Shown here one piece after another: positions 56,468 to 64,000 of a stretch of DNA of 64,000 bases. This stretch comes from Paenibacillus sp. MMS20-IR301. Its GTDB lineage: Bacteria > Bacillota > Bacilli > Paenibacillales > Paenibacillaceae. Numbering within the stretch: position 1 is the first letter of the stretch; the number at the start of each line of letters is the position of its first letter. A model generated the notes under the pieces. That model made no database searches. It was not told where the DNA came from and saw nothing but the letters and a program-made list of their open reading frames with translations. The position numbers were made by a program, and so were the translations under genes. The DNA is taken from assembly GCF_032302195.1 (NCBI RefSeq), contig NZ_CP135275.1, positions 6,415,501-6,479,500 of the forward strand. The letters run 5' to 3'.

Positions 56468-57412
56468 TTGAGAATTTTAGTAATGGGAGGAGCTGGCTTT
56501 ATCGGTTCCAATATAGTTGATCAATTGTTACTGGAAAATCATGAAGTTGGTATCGTTGATAACTTGTTAACAGGAAAAAAAGAAAATATAAATTCAAAAG
56601 CGATTTTCTTTGATATGGACCTAAACTCCCCTATGCTTGAAAGAGTTTTTGAAACATTTAGTCCTGAAGTTGTATTACATTTAGCAGCTCAAGTAAATGT
56701 CGCTAAATCTATTCGTGACCCGTTGCTTGATCAGGAAATAAACATCCGCGGGACTGTAAGTGTTCTGGAAAAATGCAAAAAATATAATGTAAGGAAAATT
56801 ATTTATTCATCATCTGCTGCTGTGTATGGAATTCCAAAAAATGAAATAATAGATGAAGACCATCCTACGGACCCTATTTCTTTCTACGGAATCTCTAAGT
56901 TAGTTCCCGAGTATTACATAAGAACATATTCGAAGCTATATGGTCTCCAGTATTCAATTTTGAGATACTCTAATGTTTTTGGTCCACGACAGGATCATAT
57001 GGGCGAAGCTGGTGTAATATCCATTTTTGCGAATCAGATAATAAACAACAAGGAAATAACAATATTCGGAAATGGTGAGCAAACCAGAGACTTTATATAT
57101 GTTCAGGACGTAGTAAATGCAAATATATCAGCTATTCATAGTGAAGTTGATGGGATCTATAATATTAGCACCAATTGTTCAATTACCTTAAATGATCTTG
57201 TGAGAAAAATGGATATTCAATCAGGTAAATCGACAGAGATTCGTTATGAGGATGAACGAATGGGTGATATACAGCATAGCTGTCTAGATAACAGAGCTGC
57301 CATAAAGGCGTTAGGATGGAAGCCTGTTTATTCCATAGAGTATGGATTGAAAGAAACAATTAATTATCACGCAGAGAGCTCTATTACAGAAAAGAATCAA
57401 ACTAAGGGGTAG
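56468..57412 (+). CDS. NAD-dependent nucleotide-sugar epimerase/dehydratase (SDR, GalE-like)
   Basis: This extended short-chain dehydrogenase acts on an NDP-sugar, most likely as a C4 epimerase. The start is TTG 56468 (MRILVMGGAG), directly after CGGAGGA; the longer frame from 56429 has no site. The 314 residues show the NAD motif GGAGFIG (7-13), the catalytic SSS-AAVYG segment, Tyr140/Lys144 (YGISK) and the substrate stretch RYSNVFGPRQ. It is the first gene of the AT-rich island and six bases from the permease gene. The exact sugar cannot be told. Confidence 0.85.
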   Translation: MRILVMGGAGFIGSNIVDQLLLENHEVGIVDNLLTGKKENINSKAIFFDMDLNSPMLERVFETFSPEVVLHLAAQVNVAKSIRDPLLDQEINIRGTVSVLEKCKKYNVRKIIYSSSAAVYGIPKNEIIDEDHPTDPISFYGISKLVPEYYIRTYSKLYGLQYSILRYSNVFGPRQDHMGEAGVISIFANQIINNKEITIFGNGEQTRDFIYVQDVVNANISAIHSEVDGIYNISTNCSITLNDLVRKMDIQSGKSTEIRYEDERMGDIQHSCLDNRAAIKALGWKPVYSIEYGLKETINYHAESSITEKNQTKG

Positions 57413-57417
57413 TAGTT

Positions 57418-58197
57418 ATGATGAAAAATTATTGGGCTAATTTCATAAAGTATAGACATTTGCTTCGTGAATTAGTGATTAACGATATTAAATTAAAATA
57501 CAGAAGATCAGTATTAGGCATTATATGGAGTGTTTTGCAGCCCTTGATGATGATGGTTGTACTGACCTTGGTATTCTCCAACTTATTTAAGAGTGATATC
57601 CCTTACTTTCCGGTGTATGTTCTGACTGGTCGGATCGTTTGGGATTTATATTACCAAGGTACTGCTTCATCAATGGGATCAGTGGTGGCAAACGCCTCAT
57701 TAATAAAAAAAGTCTACGTTCCTAAATATATCTTTCCGTTGGCTAGATGTCTATCTTCATTGGTTAATACGGGGTTTTCTCTTGTAGCTCTATTGATAGT
57801 TATGTTAGTGGTAGGAGTGAAAATTACACCAGTAATTTTATTGTTGCCCATTCCTATTTTTTATGTATTTTTGTTTGCGACAGGTGTTGGGCTTCTACTA
57901 TCTGCTTATAATGTGTTTTTTAGAGATATAAGCTATTTATATGAGGTTTTTACTACCGCGTGGATGTATTTCACACCTCTTTTTTATCCACCAACTGTTT
58001 TACCTGAAAAATATCAATTTATTTTTACTATTAATCCTCTTTATTATATGGTTGACTTTTTTAGGCAGATTGTTATGTACCAAAGTTTCCCGACAGTTAA
58101 AGACAATATTATTTGTCTGTCAATTGGAATAGTTAGTTTTATAATTGGTTTTTATGCTTTCTATAAAAAACAAGATAAATTTATTTTATATGTTTAA
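57418..58197 (+). CDS. wzm: Polysaccharide ABC-2 permease (Wzm/TagG-like)
   Basis: This is the membrane subunit of a glycan or teichoic-acid exporter, 259 residues with six helices. Family motifs are DIKLKYRRSVLGIIWSVLQPL near 23-43, DISYLYEVFTTAWMYFTPLFYP near 168-190 and NPLYYMVDFFRQ near 207. Two ATG codons in a row begin the gene; the first is used here. It is followed 20 bases later by the matching ATPase gene. The low GC is shared with the rest of the island. Confidence 0.9.
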   Translation: MMKNYWANFIKYRHLLRELVINDIKLKYRRSVLGIIWSVLQPLMMMVVLTLVFSNLFKSDIPYFPVYVLTGRIVWDLYYQGTASSMGSVVANASLIKKVYVPKYIFPLARCLSSLVNTGFSLVALLIVMLVVGVKITPVILLLPIPIFYVFLFATGVGLLLSAYNVFFRDISYLYEVFTTAWMYFTPLFYPPTVLPEKYQFIFTINPLYYMVDFFRQIVMYQSFPTVKDNIICLSIGIVSFIIGFYAFYKKQDKFILYV

Positions 58198-58217
58198 TTC
58201 AGCTCGGAGGTTTAAGA

Positions 58218-58952
58218 ATGGAACCCGATAATATAATTGAAGTCAATAATGTATCCATGTTGTTTAATCTTAGCACTGAGAAAGTGGATAATCTTAAGGA
58301 GTACGTAGTAAAGCTTTTTAAAAGGCAATTATTTTATAATGAATTCACTGCTCTGGAAAATATAAATTTTAACATAAAAAGAGGAGAGACATTCGGCTTA
58401 GTCGGATTAAATGGGGCAGGTAAAAGTACACTACTGAAAATTATTGCAGGAGTTTTAAAGCCTACCACTGGTAACGTAAAGATAAAAGGTAGTTTGGCCC
58501 CGCTTATAGAATTAGGAGCCGGATTTAATTTTGATCTTTCCGCTAAAGAAAATATATATTTAAATGGGGCTATTCTGGGACATTCAAGAGATTTTATTGA
58601 TCAGTGTTATGAGAGTATAGTTGATTTTTCAGAATTACATGATTTTATAGAGATTCCAATCAAAAACTTCTCTTCGGGAATGGTGGCAAGATTAGCGTTT
58701 TCAATAGCTACAACGATCAAACCGGAAATTTTAATTGTTGATGAGGTTCTGGCCGTTGGAGATTATAAATTTCAGGAGAAATGCAAACAGAAGATGAATG
58801 AACTGTTGGGGGATGGGGCTACTGTGCTGTTTGTTTCTCATTCTGCCGAACAAGTTAAAGAAATATGTAACAAGGCGCTTTGGATTGAAAAAGGAAAAAT
58901 GAAGATGATCGGAACAGCTGAAGAAATAGTGGATTTATATAGTATAAGTTAA
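58218..58952 (+). CDS. wzt: Polysaccharide ABC exporter ATPase (Wzt/TagH-like, short form)
   Basis: This is the ATPase subunit paired with the preceding permease. The 244 residues have Walker A GLNGAGKSTL, the glycan-exporter signature NFSSGMVARLAF and Walker B ILIVDEVLAVGD, which is distinctive for Wzt/TagH proteins. It stops after the nucleotide-binding domain and lacks the C-terminal carbohydrate-binding domain that long Wzt proteins use to recognise chain caps. CGGAGG precedes the ATG. Confidence 0.9.
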   Translation: MEPDNIIEVNNVSMLFNLSTEKVDNLKEYVVKLFKRQLFYNEFTALENINFNIKRGETFGLVGLNGAGKSTLLKIIAGVLKPTTGNVKIKGSLAPLIELGAGFNFDLSAKENIYLNGAILGHSRDFIDQCYESIVDFSELHDFIEIPIKNFSSGMVARLAFSIATTIKPEILIVDEVLAVGDYKFQEKCKQKMNELLGDGATVLFVSHSAEQVKEICNKALWIEKGKMKMIGTAEEIVDLYSIS

Positions 58953-58970
58953 ACGCAGAGGGGGGTCATA

Positions 58971-59789
58971 TTGAAGCCATTAGTTTCTGTTATTATCAGA
59001 ACCAAAGATCGTCCTTTATTACTAAGAAGAGCTATCCGAAGTGTTTTAGATCAGTCATTTGAAGCTTGGGAAATTCAATTGATTAACAATGGTGGCGACA
59101 GCAATCTAGTAAAGGCAATAGTGCAAGAGTTTGATTGCTCATTAAATGACAGGCTTCACATTATTCATTTAAAGAAAGCCTACGACATGGAGGTTGCGAC
59201 TAACATTGGAATCAAGAACAGCAACGGGGAATATATCGCGCTGCTTGATGATGATGATACATGGAGTACTGATTTTTTGAATTTTACAATTCAGGAGTTG
59301 GAAAATGATAAAAGATATGCTGGTGTGGCAACACAAACCAATCTGGTATATGAGAAGATAATAAATGATGAAATCGTTCAATTAAAAGAGAGTTTATTTA
59401 ATCCCAGCCTAAGACATGTCACTCTTTTTAAGTTGGCTAGAAAAAATCTATTTACTACTAATGCTTTTGTTTATAAAAAATCTGCATTGGAGACCATTGG
59501 AGTTTATCGTGAAGATCTGCCTGTTTTGGGCGACTGGGAGTTTAATATAAGATTTGTATGTGAAAATGAAGTTAAGATTATCTCGGATAGTCTTGCATTT
59601 TACCATAAAAGAGTTGATACAGACTTAAATGAATATGGAAATTCAAAAATTATAAACCATCTATACTGGGATTGGAAGATCAGAAAAGAATATTTGAAGA
59701 AAAATCCGTGGAATCTTGGTTTTTTGATGATATCGTTTGGAATGTTAAATGCTATTGTGAGAAATATTAAAAGTGTTCTGTATAAATAG
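58971..59789 (+). CDS. Family 2 glycosyltransferase
   Basis: This 272-residue GT-A transferase starts at TTG 58971, behind GAGGGGGG. It opens with PLVSVIIRTKDRPLLLRRAIRSVL, has the metal-binding acidic cluster ALLDDDDTW (~94-102), and the acceptor-side motif LPVLGDWEFNIRFV. It probably adds one sugar during assembly of the exported glycan on the cytoplasmic face. Donor and linkage cannot be told. A C-terminal hydrophobic stretch (~250-268) may bind the membrane. Confidence 0.87.
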   Translation: MKPLVSVIIRTKDRPLLLRRAIRSVLDQSFEAWEIQLINNGGDSNLVKAIVQEFDCSLNDRLHIIHLKKAYDMEVATNIGIKNSNGEYIALLDDDDTWSTDFLNFTIQELENDKRYAGVATQTNLVYEKIINDEIVQLKESLFNPSLRHVTLFKLARKNLFTTNAFVYKKSALETIGVYREDLPVLGDWEFNIRFVCENEVKIISDSLAFYHKRVDTDLNEYGNSKIINHLYWDWKIRKEYLKKNPWNLGFLMISFGMLNAIVRNIKSVLYK

Positions 59790-59802
59790 GACTAATGAAT
59801 GG

Positions 59803-61515
59803 ATGGATAAGATGGAGAAAGAAGTCGATGTATCTGTTATTGTACCTGTTTATAATGTAGAGAGATACTTGGAAAAATGCTTGAATTCATTGGTTAACCA
59901 GACATTGGAGAGTCTGGAGATCATCATCGTGAATGATGGATCAACCGATGCATCTCAAGATATTATAGATAAATATGAGGCGAGATATCCAGGGAAAATT
60001 TCTGCGTATCAGAAGGAGAATGGTGGATTAGGGGAAGCGCGTAATTATGGGGTCAGAAAAGCCAGAGGGCAGTACATTGGTTTTGTTGATTCTGACGATT
60101 GGGTTGATCCCGAAATGTATAAGTCTATGTATGAGATGACAAGAAAGGGTCATGATATCGTTCTGTGTGATTTTCTCGTTGTTCAGGAAGGCTCGCAGAA
60201 CGGGCATGTGGCTAAAGGTTTTAGGGGACAGACCTTTCAACCCAAAGAAATATTGATTTATTCAATCGATCCTGCTACTGCCTGCAATAAGCTGTATGCC
60301 AAAAGGTTTTTTGATCTGATTGGGTTCAGTAGAGATTGGTATGAGGATATTGGAACTACTCCGATCTACTTATCTTATGCAGCTAGCATAGGTTATGTGG
60401 AACTTCCACTATATTATTATCTACAACGGGGAACTTCTATAACATATAGTACGGATCTCAGAACAGTCGGAGTAGTGAATTCATGGAGAAGAGTTCTGGA
60501 ACATTCAAATCAATATTATAAAAGAGAATTAGAATTTGCAGTTTATAAAAGCATAGTAGTGTTTTTAGATTTCAAACCAGCCTTTGCAGATGATTTTTTG
60601 GGATTCGCAAAGGAACATGGTGAGATTTTTGCGGTAAATCCTTATTTTCAAGAGGCAGTAAAAGATGGGAAGATATCCGATCTGTTAACAAAAGAGCTAA
60701 TTCCGAAGAAGATACATTATTTTTGGTTTGGGGGCAATCCGAAAAGTGAGTTGATTCAAAATTGCATTCAGTCATGGAAAAATTACGCCGGGGATTACGA
60801 ATTGATCGAATGGAACGAATCTAACTGTAATATGGAAGAAAATACGTATGTGAAAGAAGCATATGAAGCTAAAAAGTGGGCATTTGTCGCAGATTATTTT
60901 CGGATAAAGGTGCTTTACGAACAGGGTGGATTTTATCTTGATACGGATACGGAATTAGTGAGAAGAATCGATGCGTTGAGAATGCATTCTGCATTCTTTG
61001 CTTTTGAATCGAAGACAATTGTGCATGCAGGGATTCTTGGTGCTGTGCAAGGGCATGTCTTAATGAAGAAGTGGCTGCAAACCTATGATAATGAACACTT
61101 TCTCAATCAAGATGGTACAAGAAACACAGGCTTTACTGTAGTTAAGAGACTTACGGCTTTATTGAAAAGCGACTATAAAATTAAGCTGAATGGAGAGACA
61201 CAATTACTCAAGGATAATGTTAAGGTTTACTCTGCAAATGTTTTAACCATAGATGTCTATGATGGCCAGAATATAGCGGTTCATCATTATGATGCATCCT
61301 GGTGGGATGTCAAAGAGGAAATTTCATATAAACATATTGTGTTAAAAGATTATTTTTATAGAGGCCCTTTTGATATGGGAAATCTAAAGGATAATTTGAG
61401 ACGACTCTATCATAGCGGGAAAAATATCATAGATAATGAAAATTCATTCAAGGCAAGATGTCTTCGGTTGATTATTGTTCCTTTGCATAAATTTTATAAG
61501 AAGTTTAAGCCCTAA
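59803..61515 (+). CDS. Two-domain glycosyltransferase, GT2 + GT32-like (first paralogue)
   Basis: I start at ATG 59803 (MDKMEKEVDVSVIVPVYN), because the same MDKM opening is kept in the paralogue at 62563; GTG 59773 lies inside the previous gene. The ~570 residues hold a GT2 domain (~8-290; acidic motif DSDDW at 96-100) and a GT32/Gly_transf_sug-like domain (~300-500; PKKIHYFWFGG, EWNESN, AFVADYFRIKVLYEQGG, and DTD at 380-382). One protein could therefore add two sugars in turn. A tail (~500-570) is basic. It is followed by the methyltransferase and then its paralogue. Confidence 0.85.
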   Translation: MDKMEKEVDVSVIVPVYNVERYLEKCLNSLVNQTLESLEIIIVNDGSTDASQDIIDKYEARYPGKISAYQKENGGLGEARNYGVRKARGQYIGFVDSDDWVDPEMYKSMYEMTRKGHDIVLCDFLVVQEGSQNGHVAKGFRGQTFQPKEILIYSIDPATACNKLYAKRFFDLIGFSRDWYEDIGTTPIYLSYAASIGYVELPLYYYLQRGTSITYSTDLRTVGVVNSWRRVLEHSNQYYKRELEFAVYKSIVVFLDFKPAFADDFLGFAKEHGEIFAVNPYFQEAVKDGKISDLLTKELIPKKIHYFWFGGNPKSELIQNCIQSWKNYAGDYELIEWNESNCNMEENTYVKEAYEAKKWAFVADYFRIKVLYEQGGFYLDTDTELVRRIDALRMHSAFFAFESKTIVHAGILGAVQGHVLMKKWLQTYDNEHFLNQDGTRNTGFTVVKRLTALLKSDYKIKLNGETQLLKDNVKVYSANVLTIDVYDGQNIAVHHYDASWWDVKEEISYKHIVLKDYFYRGPFDMGNLKDNLRRLYHSGKNIIDNENSFKARCLRLIIVPLHKFYKKFKP

Positions 61516-61528
61516 ATGAGAGGTGGGC

Positions 61529-62533
61529 ATGGAAATGTCAATGGTATTAAAAAAAATAATGAAAAAAATTCCTCAAATTGATAGATTAATTAACGAGCGT
61601 AATTTGTATTATCGGGCGTGTGAGGAGCTTCAACAAGTAGTCGATGAAAAGCAGGGAATAGTGGATTTTAAGGAAAATGAATACAAAAAAATTATGAATC
61701 AATACTCAAATTTAGAGCAAGAGTATAGAGTTCTTCTTGTTCAGAACGAGCAGAACGAGGGATCCATTCAAGTTCTTCAAAAAAATATTTCTGAACTGAA
61801 TATTAAAAATGCAACTATACAATCCAGTATGCAATTAAAACTTGAACAAGCTATTGAGGAAACCAAGAAACTAAAGCTGGAAAATGAAAACTTAGTGAAG
61901 AAGCAGAAGGAAATTAAAGATTTCAAGTCCAAGGATTTCTGGGAAAATCATTATAAAAATGGTTTCAATTCAGGGACAGGGTCCTATAATCATTTGGCTG
62001 AATTTAAAGCACAGGTGATTAATAATTTTATCGAGGAAAATTTAATACAAGATGTAATTGAATTTGGATGCGGGGATGGAAATCAACTATCTTTAATGAA
62101 CTATAAAGAATATGTTGGAGTGGATGTATCGGAAACGATTATTCAAAAAAACAAAATTAAATTTAGCTCTGACCGCTCCAAAAAATTTTATACTACTAAT
62201 GAATCTGAGATTTATTTAGATAGAAAGTATGATCTTTCTCTATCACTTGATGTAATCTTTCATCTTAATGAGGATGATGTTTATGAGAGATATATGGACA
62301 ATTTATTTGCTAGTTCAAATCAGTACGTTATTATTTACTCCAGTAATCATGAGGAGTTTACGGAATGGCTTGAGTTTAGAAATAGAAAGTTTATGAGATA
62401 CGTACATGAAAAATTTGGAGAATGGATGCTTGTCGAGTTTATACCTAATAAATATCCTTTTCAACTAGGATATGAAGATATAACCTCACCCTCAGATTTC
62501 TATATATTTAAAAAAGGTGAGGATATCGGTTAA
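61529..62533 (+). CDS. Coiled-coil SAM-dependent methyltransferase
   Basis: I start at ATG 61529, five bases after GAGAGG; GTG 61523 and ATG 61535 are alternatives. The 334-residue protein has a predicted coiled coil at ~28-130 (repeated Glu/Gln/Lys/Leu heptads), then a class I methyltransferase domain with motif I EFGCGDG (178-184) and GVDVSETII. In several ABC-exported glycans a methyltransferase on a coiled-coil scaffold caps the chain end and sets chain length, as WbdD does. Here it has no kinase domain. Such a role is inference from layout and neighbours. Confidence 0.8.
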   Translation: MEMSMVLKKIMKKIPQIDRLINERNLYYRACEELQQVVDEKQGIVDFKENEYKKIMNQYSNLEQEYRVLLVQNEQNEGSIQVLQKNISELNIKNATIQSSMQLKLEQAIEETKKLKLENENLVKKQKEIKDFKSKDFWENHYKNGFNSGTGSYNHLAEFKAQVINNFIEENLIQDVIEFGCGDGNQLSLMNYKEYVGVDVSETIIQKNKIKFSSDRSKKFYTTNESEIYLDRKYDLSLSLDVIFHLNEDDVYERYMDNLFASSNQYVIIYSSNHEEFTEWLEFRNRKFMRYVHEKFGEWMLVEFIPNKYPFQLGYEDITSPSDFYIFKKGEDIG

Positions 62534-62562
62534 ATTGTTTTTTAATTAATCTATATGAATGG

Positions 62563-64000
62563 ATGGATAAAATGGGAAAAGAAATAGAAGTTTCTGTTGT
62601 AGTACCTGTTTATAATGTAGAAAAATATCTAAGGAAATGTTTGGACTCATTGCTTAACCAAACATTAGAGAGTCTGGAGATTATCATTGTGAATGATGGA
62701 TCAACAGATGCATCCCAACTTATCATTGAAGAATATGCAGCCAGATATCCTGAAAAAATCTCAGCATATCAAAAGGAGAACGGCGGGCTAGGAGAAGCTC
62801 GAAATTTTGGCGTAAGAGAAGCGAGAGGGAAATATATCGGTTTTGTGGATTCGGACGATTGGATTGATCCGAAAATGTATCAATCTATGTATGAAATGAC
62901 AAAACAAGGGCATGATATCATACTTTGCGATTTTATGGTTGTTCAGGATGGCTGGGAGTCTGGTCATGTTGCTAAAGGCTTTAGGGGTGAATCATTTACT
63001 CCAAGTCAAATCGTTATTAATTCGATGGATCCAGCAACTGCCTGCAATAAATTGTATGCCAAAAAATTTTTTGACCTACTTACTTTTTCGAGTGATTGGT
63101 ATGAAGATATTGGTACTACCCCTATTTATATGTCCTATGCTAACAGTATAGGCTATTTAGAATTTCCAATGTATTATTACCGACAACGGCAACACTCTAT
63201 TACATATAGTGTGGACGAAAGAACAAAGGGTGTTATTAATTCTTGGCAAAGAGTATTAGATAATGCATGTGAGCGCTACAAATCAGAGATTGAATTTGCT
63301 GTTTATAAAAGTATAACAACATTTATTGAATTTAAGCCGGAATTTGCAGATGATTTTTTGGAATATGCCAAAGATAAACAACTAATATTTAGCCGAAATC
63401 CCTATATACTGGATGAAATTAAAAGTAATAGAATTGTCAATCTGCTGAATAAGAAATTGATACCTAAGAAGATACATTATTTTTGGTTTGGGGATGGCCC
63501 GAAAAGCGAGTTGATTCAAAAGTGTATTCAGTCTTGGGGGAAATATGCAGGGGATTACGAGTTGATCGAATGGAATGAATCTAATTGTAACATGGAAGAA
63601 AATGTGTATGTGAAGGAAGCATATGAAGCTAAGAAGTGGGCGTTTGTCGCAGATTATTTTCGGATAAAGGTACTTTTCGAACAAGGTGGGTTTTATCTTG
63701 ATACTGATATGGAGTTAACTGGAAGAATTGATGCTTTGAGATTACATTCTGCGTTCTTTGCTTTTGAATTGAAGGCAATCGTTCAGGCGGGTATCTTTGG
63801 TGCCGTGCAAGGGAATAGCTTGATGGGTAAATGGTTGCATACCTATGACAATGAGCACTTTCTTAACCCCGATGGCACAAGAAACATAAGCCTCACAGTA
63901 GTAAAGAGGCTGACAACTTTGATGGAAAAAGACTATAAAATAAAGCTGAATGGCGAAACACAATTGCTTAAGGATAACATTAAAGTTTATTCTGCGAATA
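62563..64000 (+). CDS. Two-domain glycosyltransferase, GT2 + GT32-like (second paralogue, partial)
   Basis: This frame is open from ATG 62563 to the right edge (479 residues seen). It aligns without gaps to the gene at 59803: the same MDKM opening, DSDDW at 96-100 and DTD at 380-382, at an offset of exactly 2,760 bases. Stretches around 63470-63680 are nearly identical at base level to 60710-60920, while other parts have drifted, so the copies arose by duplication, perhaps with later gene conversion. Differences in the GT2 half (for example RQRQHS for LQRGTS near 200) may change specificity. Confidence 0.87.
   Translation, partial: MDKMGKEIEVSVVVPVYNVEKYLRKCLDSLLNQTLESLEIIIVNDGSTDASQLIIEEYAARYPEKISAYQKENGGLGEARNFGVREARGKYIGFVDSDDWIDPKMYQSMYEMTKQGHDIILCDFMVVQDGWESGHVAKGFRGESFTPSQIVINSMDPATACNKLYAKKFFDLLTFSSDWYEDIGTTPIYMSYANSIGYLEFPMYYYRQRQHSITYSVDERTKGVINSWQRVLDNACERYKSEIEFAVYKSITTFIEFKPEFADDFLEYAKDKQLIFSRNPYILDEIKSNRIVNLLNKKLIPKKIHYFWFGDGPKSELIQKCIQSWGKYAGDYELIEWNESNCNMEENVYVKEAYEAKKWAFVADYFRIKVLFEQGGFYLDTDMELTGRIDALRLHSAFFAFELKAIVQAGIFGAVQGNSLMGKWLHTYDNEHFLNPDGTRNISLTVVKRLTTLMEKDYKIKLNGETQLLKDNIKVYSAN

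Noticed and set aside
1..64000. Mobile elements, prophage genes, tRNA and rRNA
   Set aside because: I looked for transposase and integrase motifs, terminal inverted repeats and rRNA or tRNA signatures and saw none. The AT-rich island at the right has no visible integrase or att site inside the window.

Overview
The window reads as a chromosomal segment of a low-to-mid GC Gram-positive spore-former, most likely Paenibacillus or a close relative. The signs are a split glycine dehydrogenase (GcvPA/GcvPB), a MinJ-like PDZ protein beside ftsEX and ctpB, DUF3977- and DUF2759-type small proteins, strong Shine-Dalgarno sites with frequent TTG/GTG starts, and a type IV pilus locus without an outer-membrane secretin. 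No rRNA, tRNA, CRISPR array, phage or insertion sequence was recognised. The genus is an inference from gene content; no search was run.

Layout. (1) 1-3950, minus: a very large exported protein that runs off the left edge, with a DUF5057-like N-terminal part, Thr/Pro linkers, a choice-of-anchor-A-like domain and an Ig-like tail. (2) 4312-12029, plus: a compact type IV pilus operon (PilB, PilT, PilC, one pilin, PilD, a PilM-PilN fusion, PilO), followed by a terminator and a secreted IseA-like protein. (3) 12895-14888, minus: a CBS-pair protein and a VanW/YoaR-like exported protein. (4) 15159-21175, plus: the ftsE-ftsX-M23 peptidase-ctpB-minJ block for cell-wall hydrolysis and division-site control. 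(5) 21338-21580: 52-bp tandem repeats. (6) 21663-31642: a DesK/NarL-type two-component system facing an ABC-2 exporter (LnrJK-LnrLMN-like layout), a CPA2 antiporter and an RND/SwrC-like pump. (7) 31755-35980: a second ABC-2 exporter on the minus strand, a small membrane protein and a GAF/LuxR-like regulator. (8) 36092-40889: gcvT-gcvPA-gcvPB on the minus strand behind a tandem glycine riboswitch and terminator, with gcvH divergent. (9) 41009-43290: a motAB pair with a third membrane protein. (10) 43472-48806: uvrB (promoter with a LexA-like box) and uvrA, separated by 36-bp tandem repeats. (11) 48927-53509: small DUF proteins, a U32 peptidase-family protein and galU. (12) 53617-64000: a surface-glycan locus, with a ligase-family protein carrying a long C-terminal region and then an AT-rich island encoding a sugar epimerase, a Wzm/Wzt-type ABC exporter, glycosyltransferases and a coiled-coil methyltransferase.

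How the parts work together. The pilus genes give extension (PilB), retraction (PilT), the platform (PilC), the PilMNO alignment module, pilin and its processing enzyme. FtsEX probably controls the adjacent M23/coiled-coil hydrolase. The glycine genes form a glycine-induced degradation route. The right-hand island probably builds and exports a glycan that the large ligase-family protein may transfer to surface protein, as described for S-layer glycosylation loci of related bacteria; that last link is inference.

The least explained parts are the two different tandem-repeat blocks, the duplicated two-domain (GT2+GT32) glycosyltransferases, the coiled-coil methyltransferase between them, and the giant exported protein divergent from the pilus operon.
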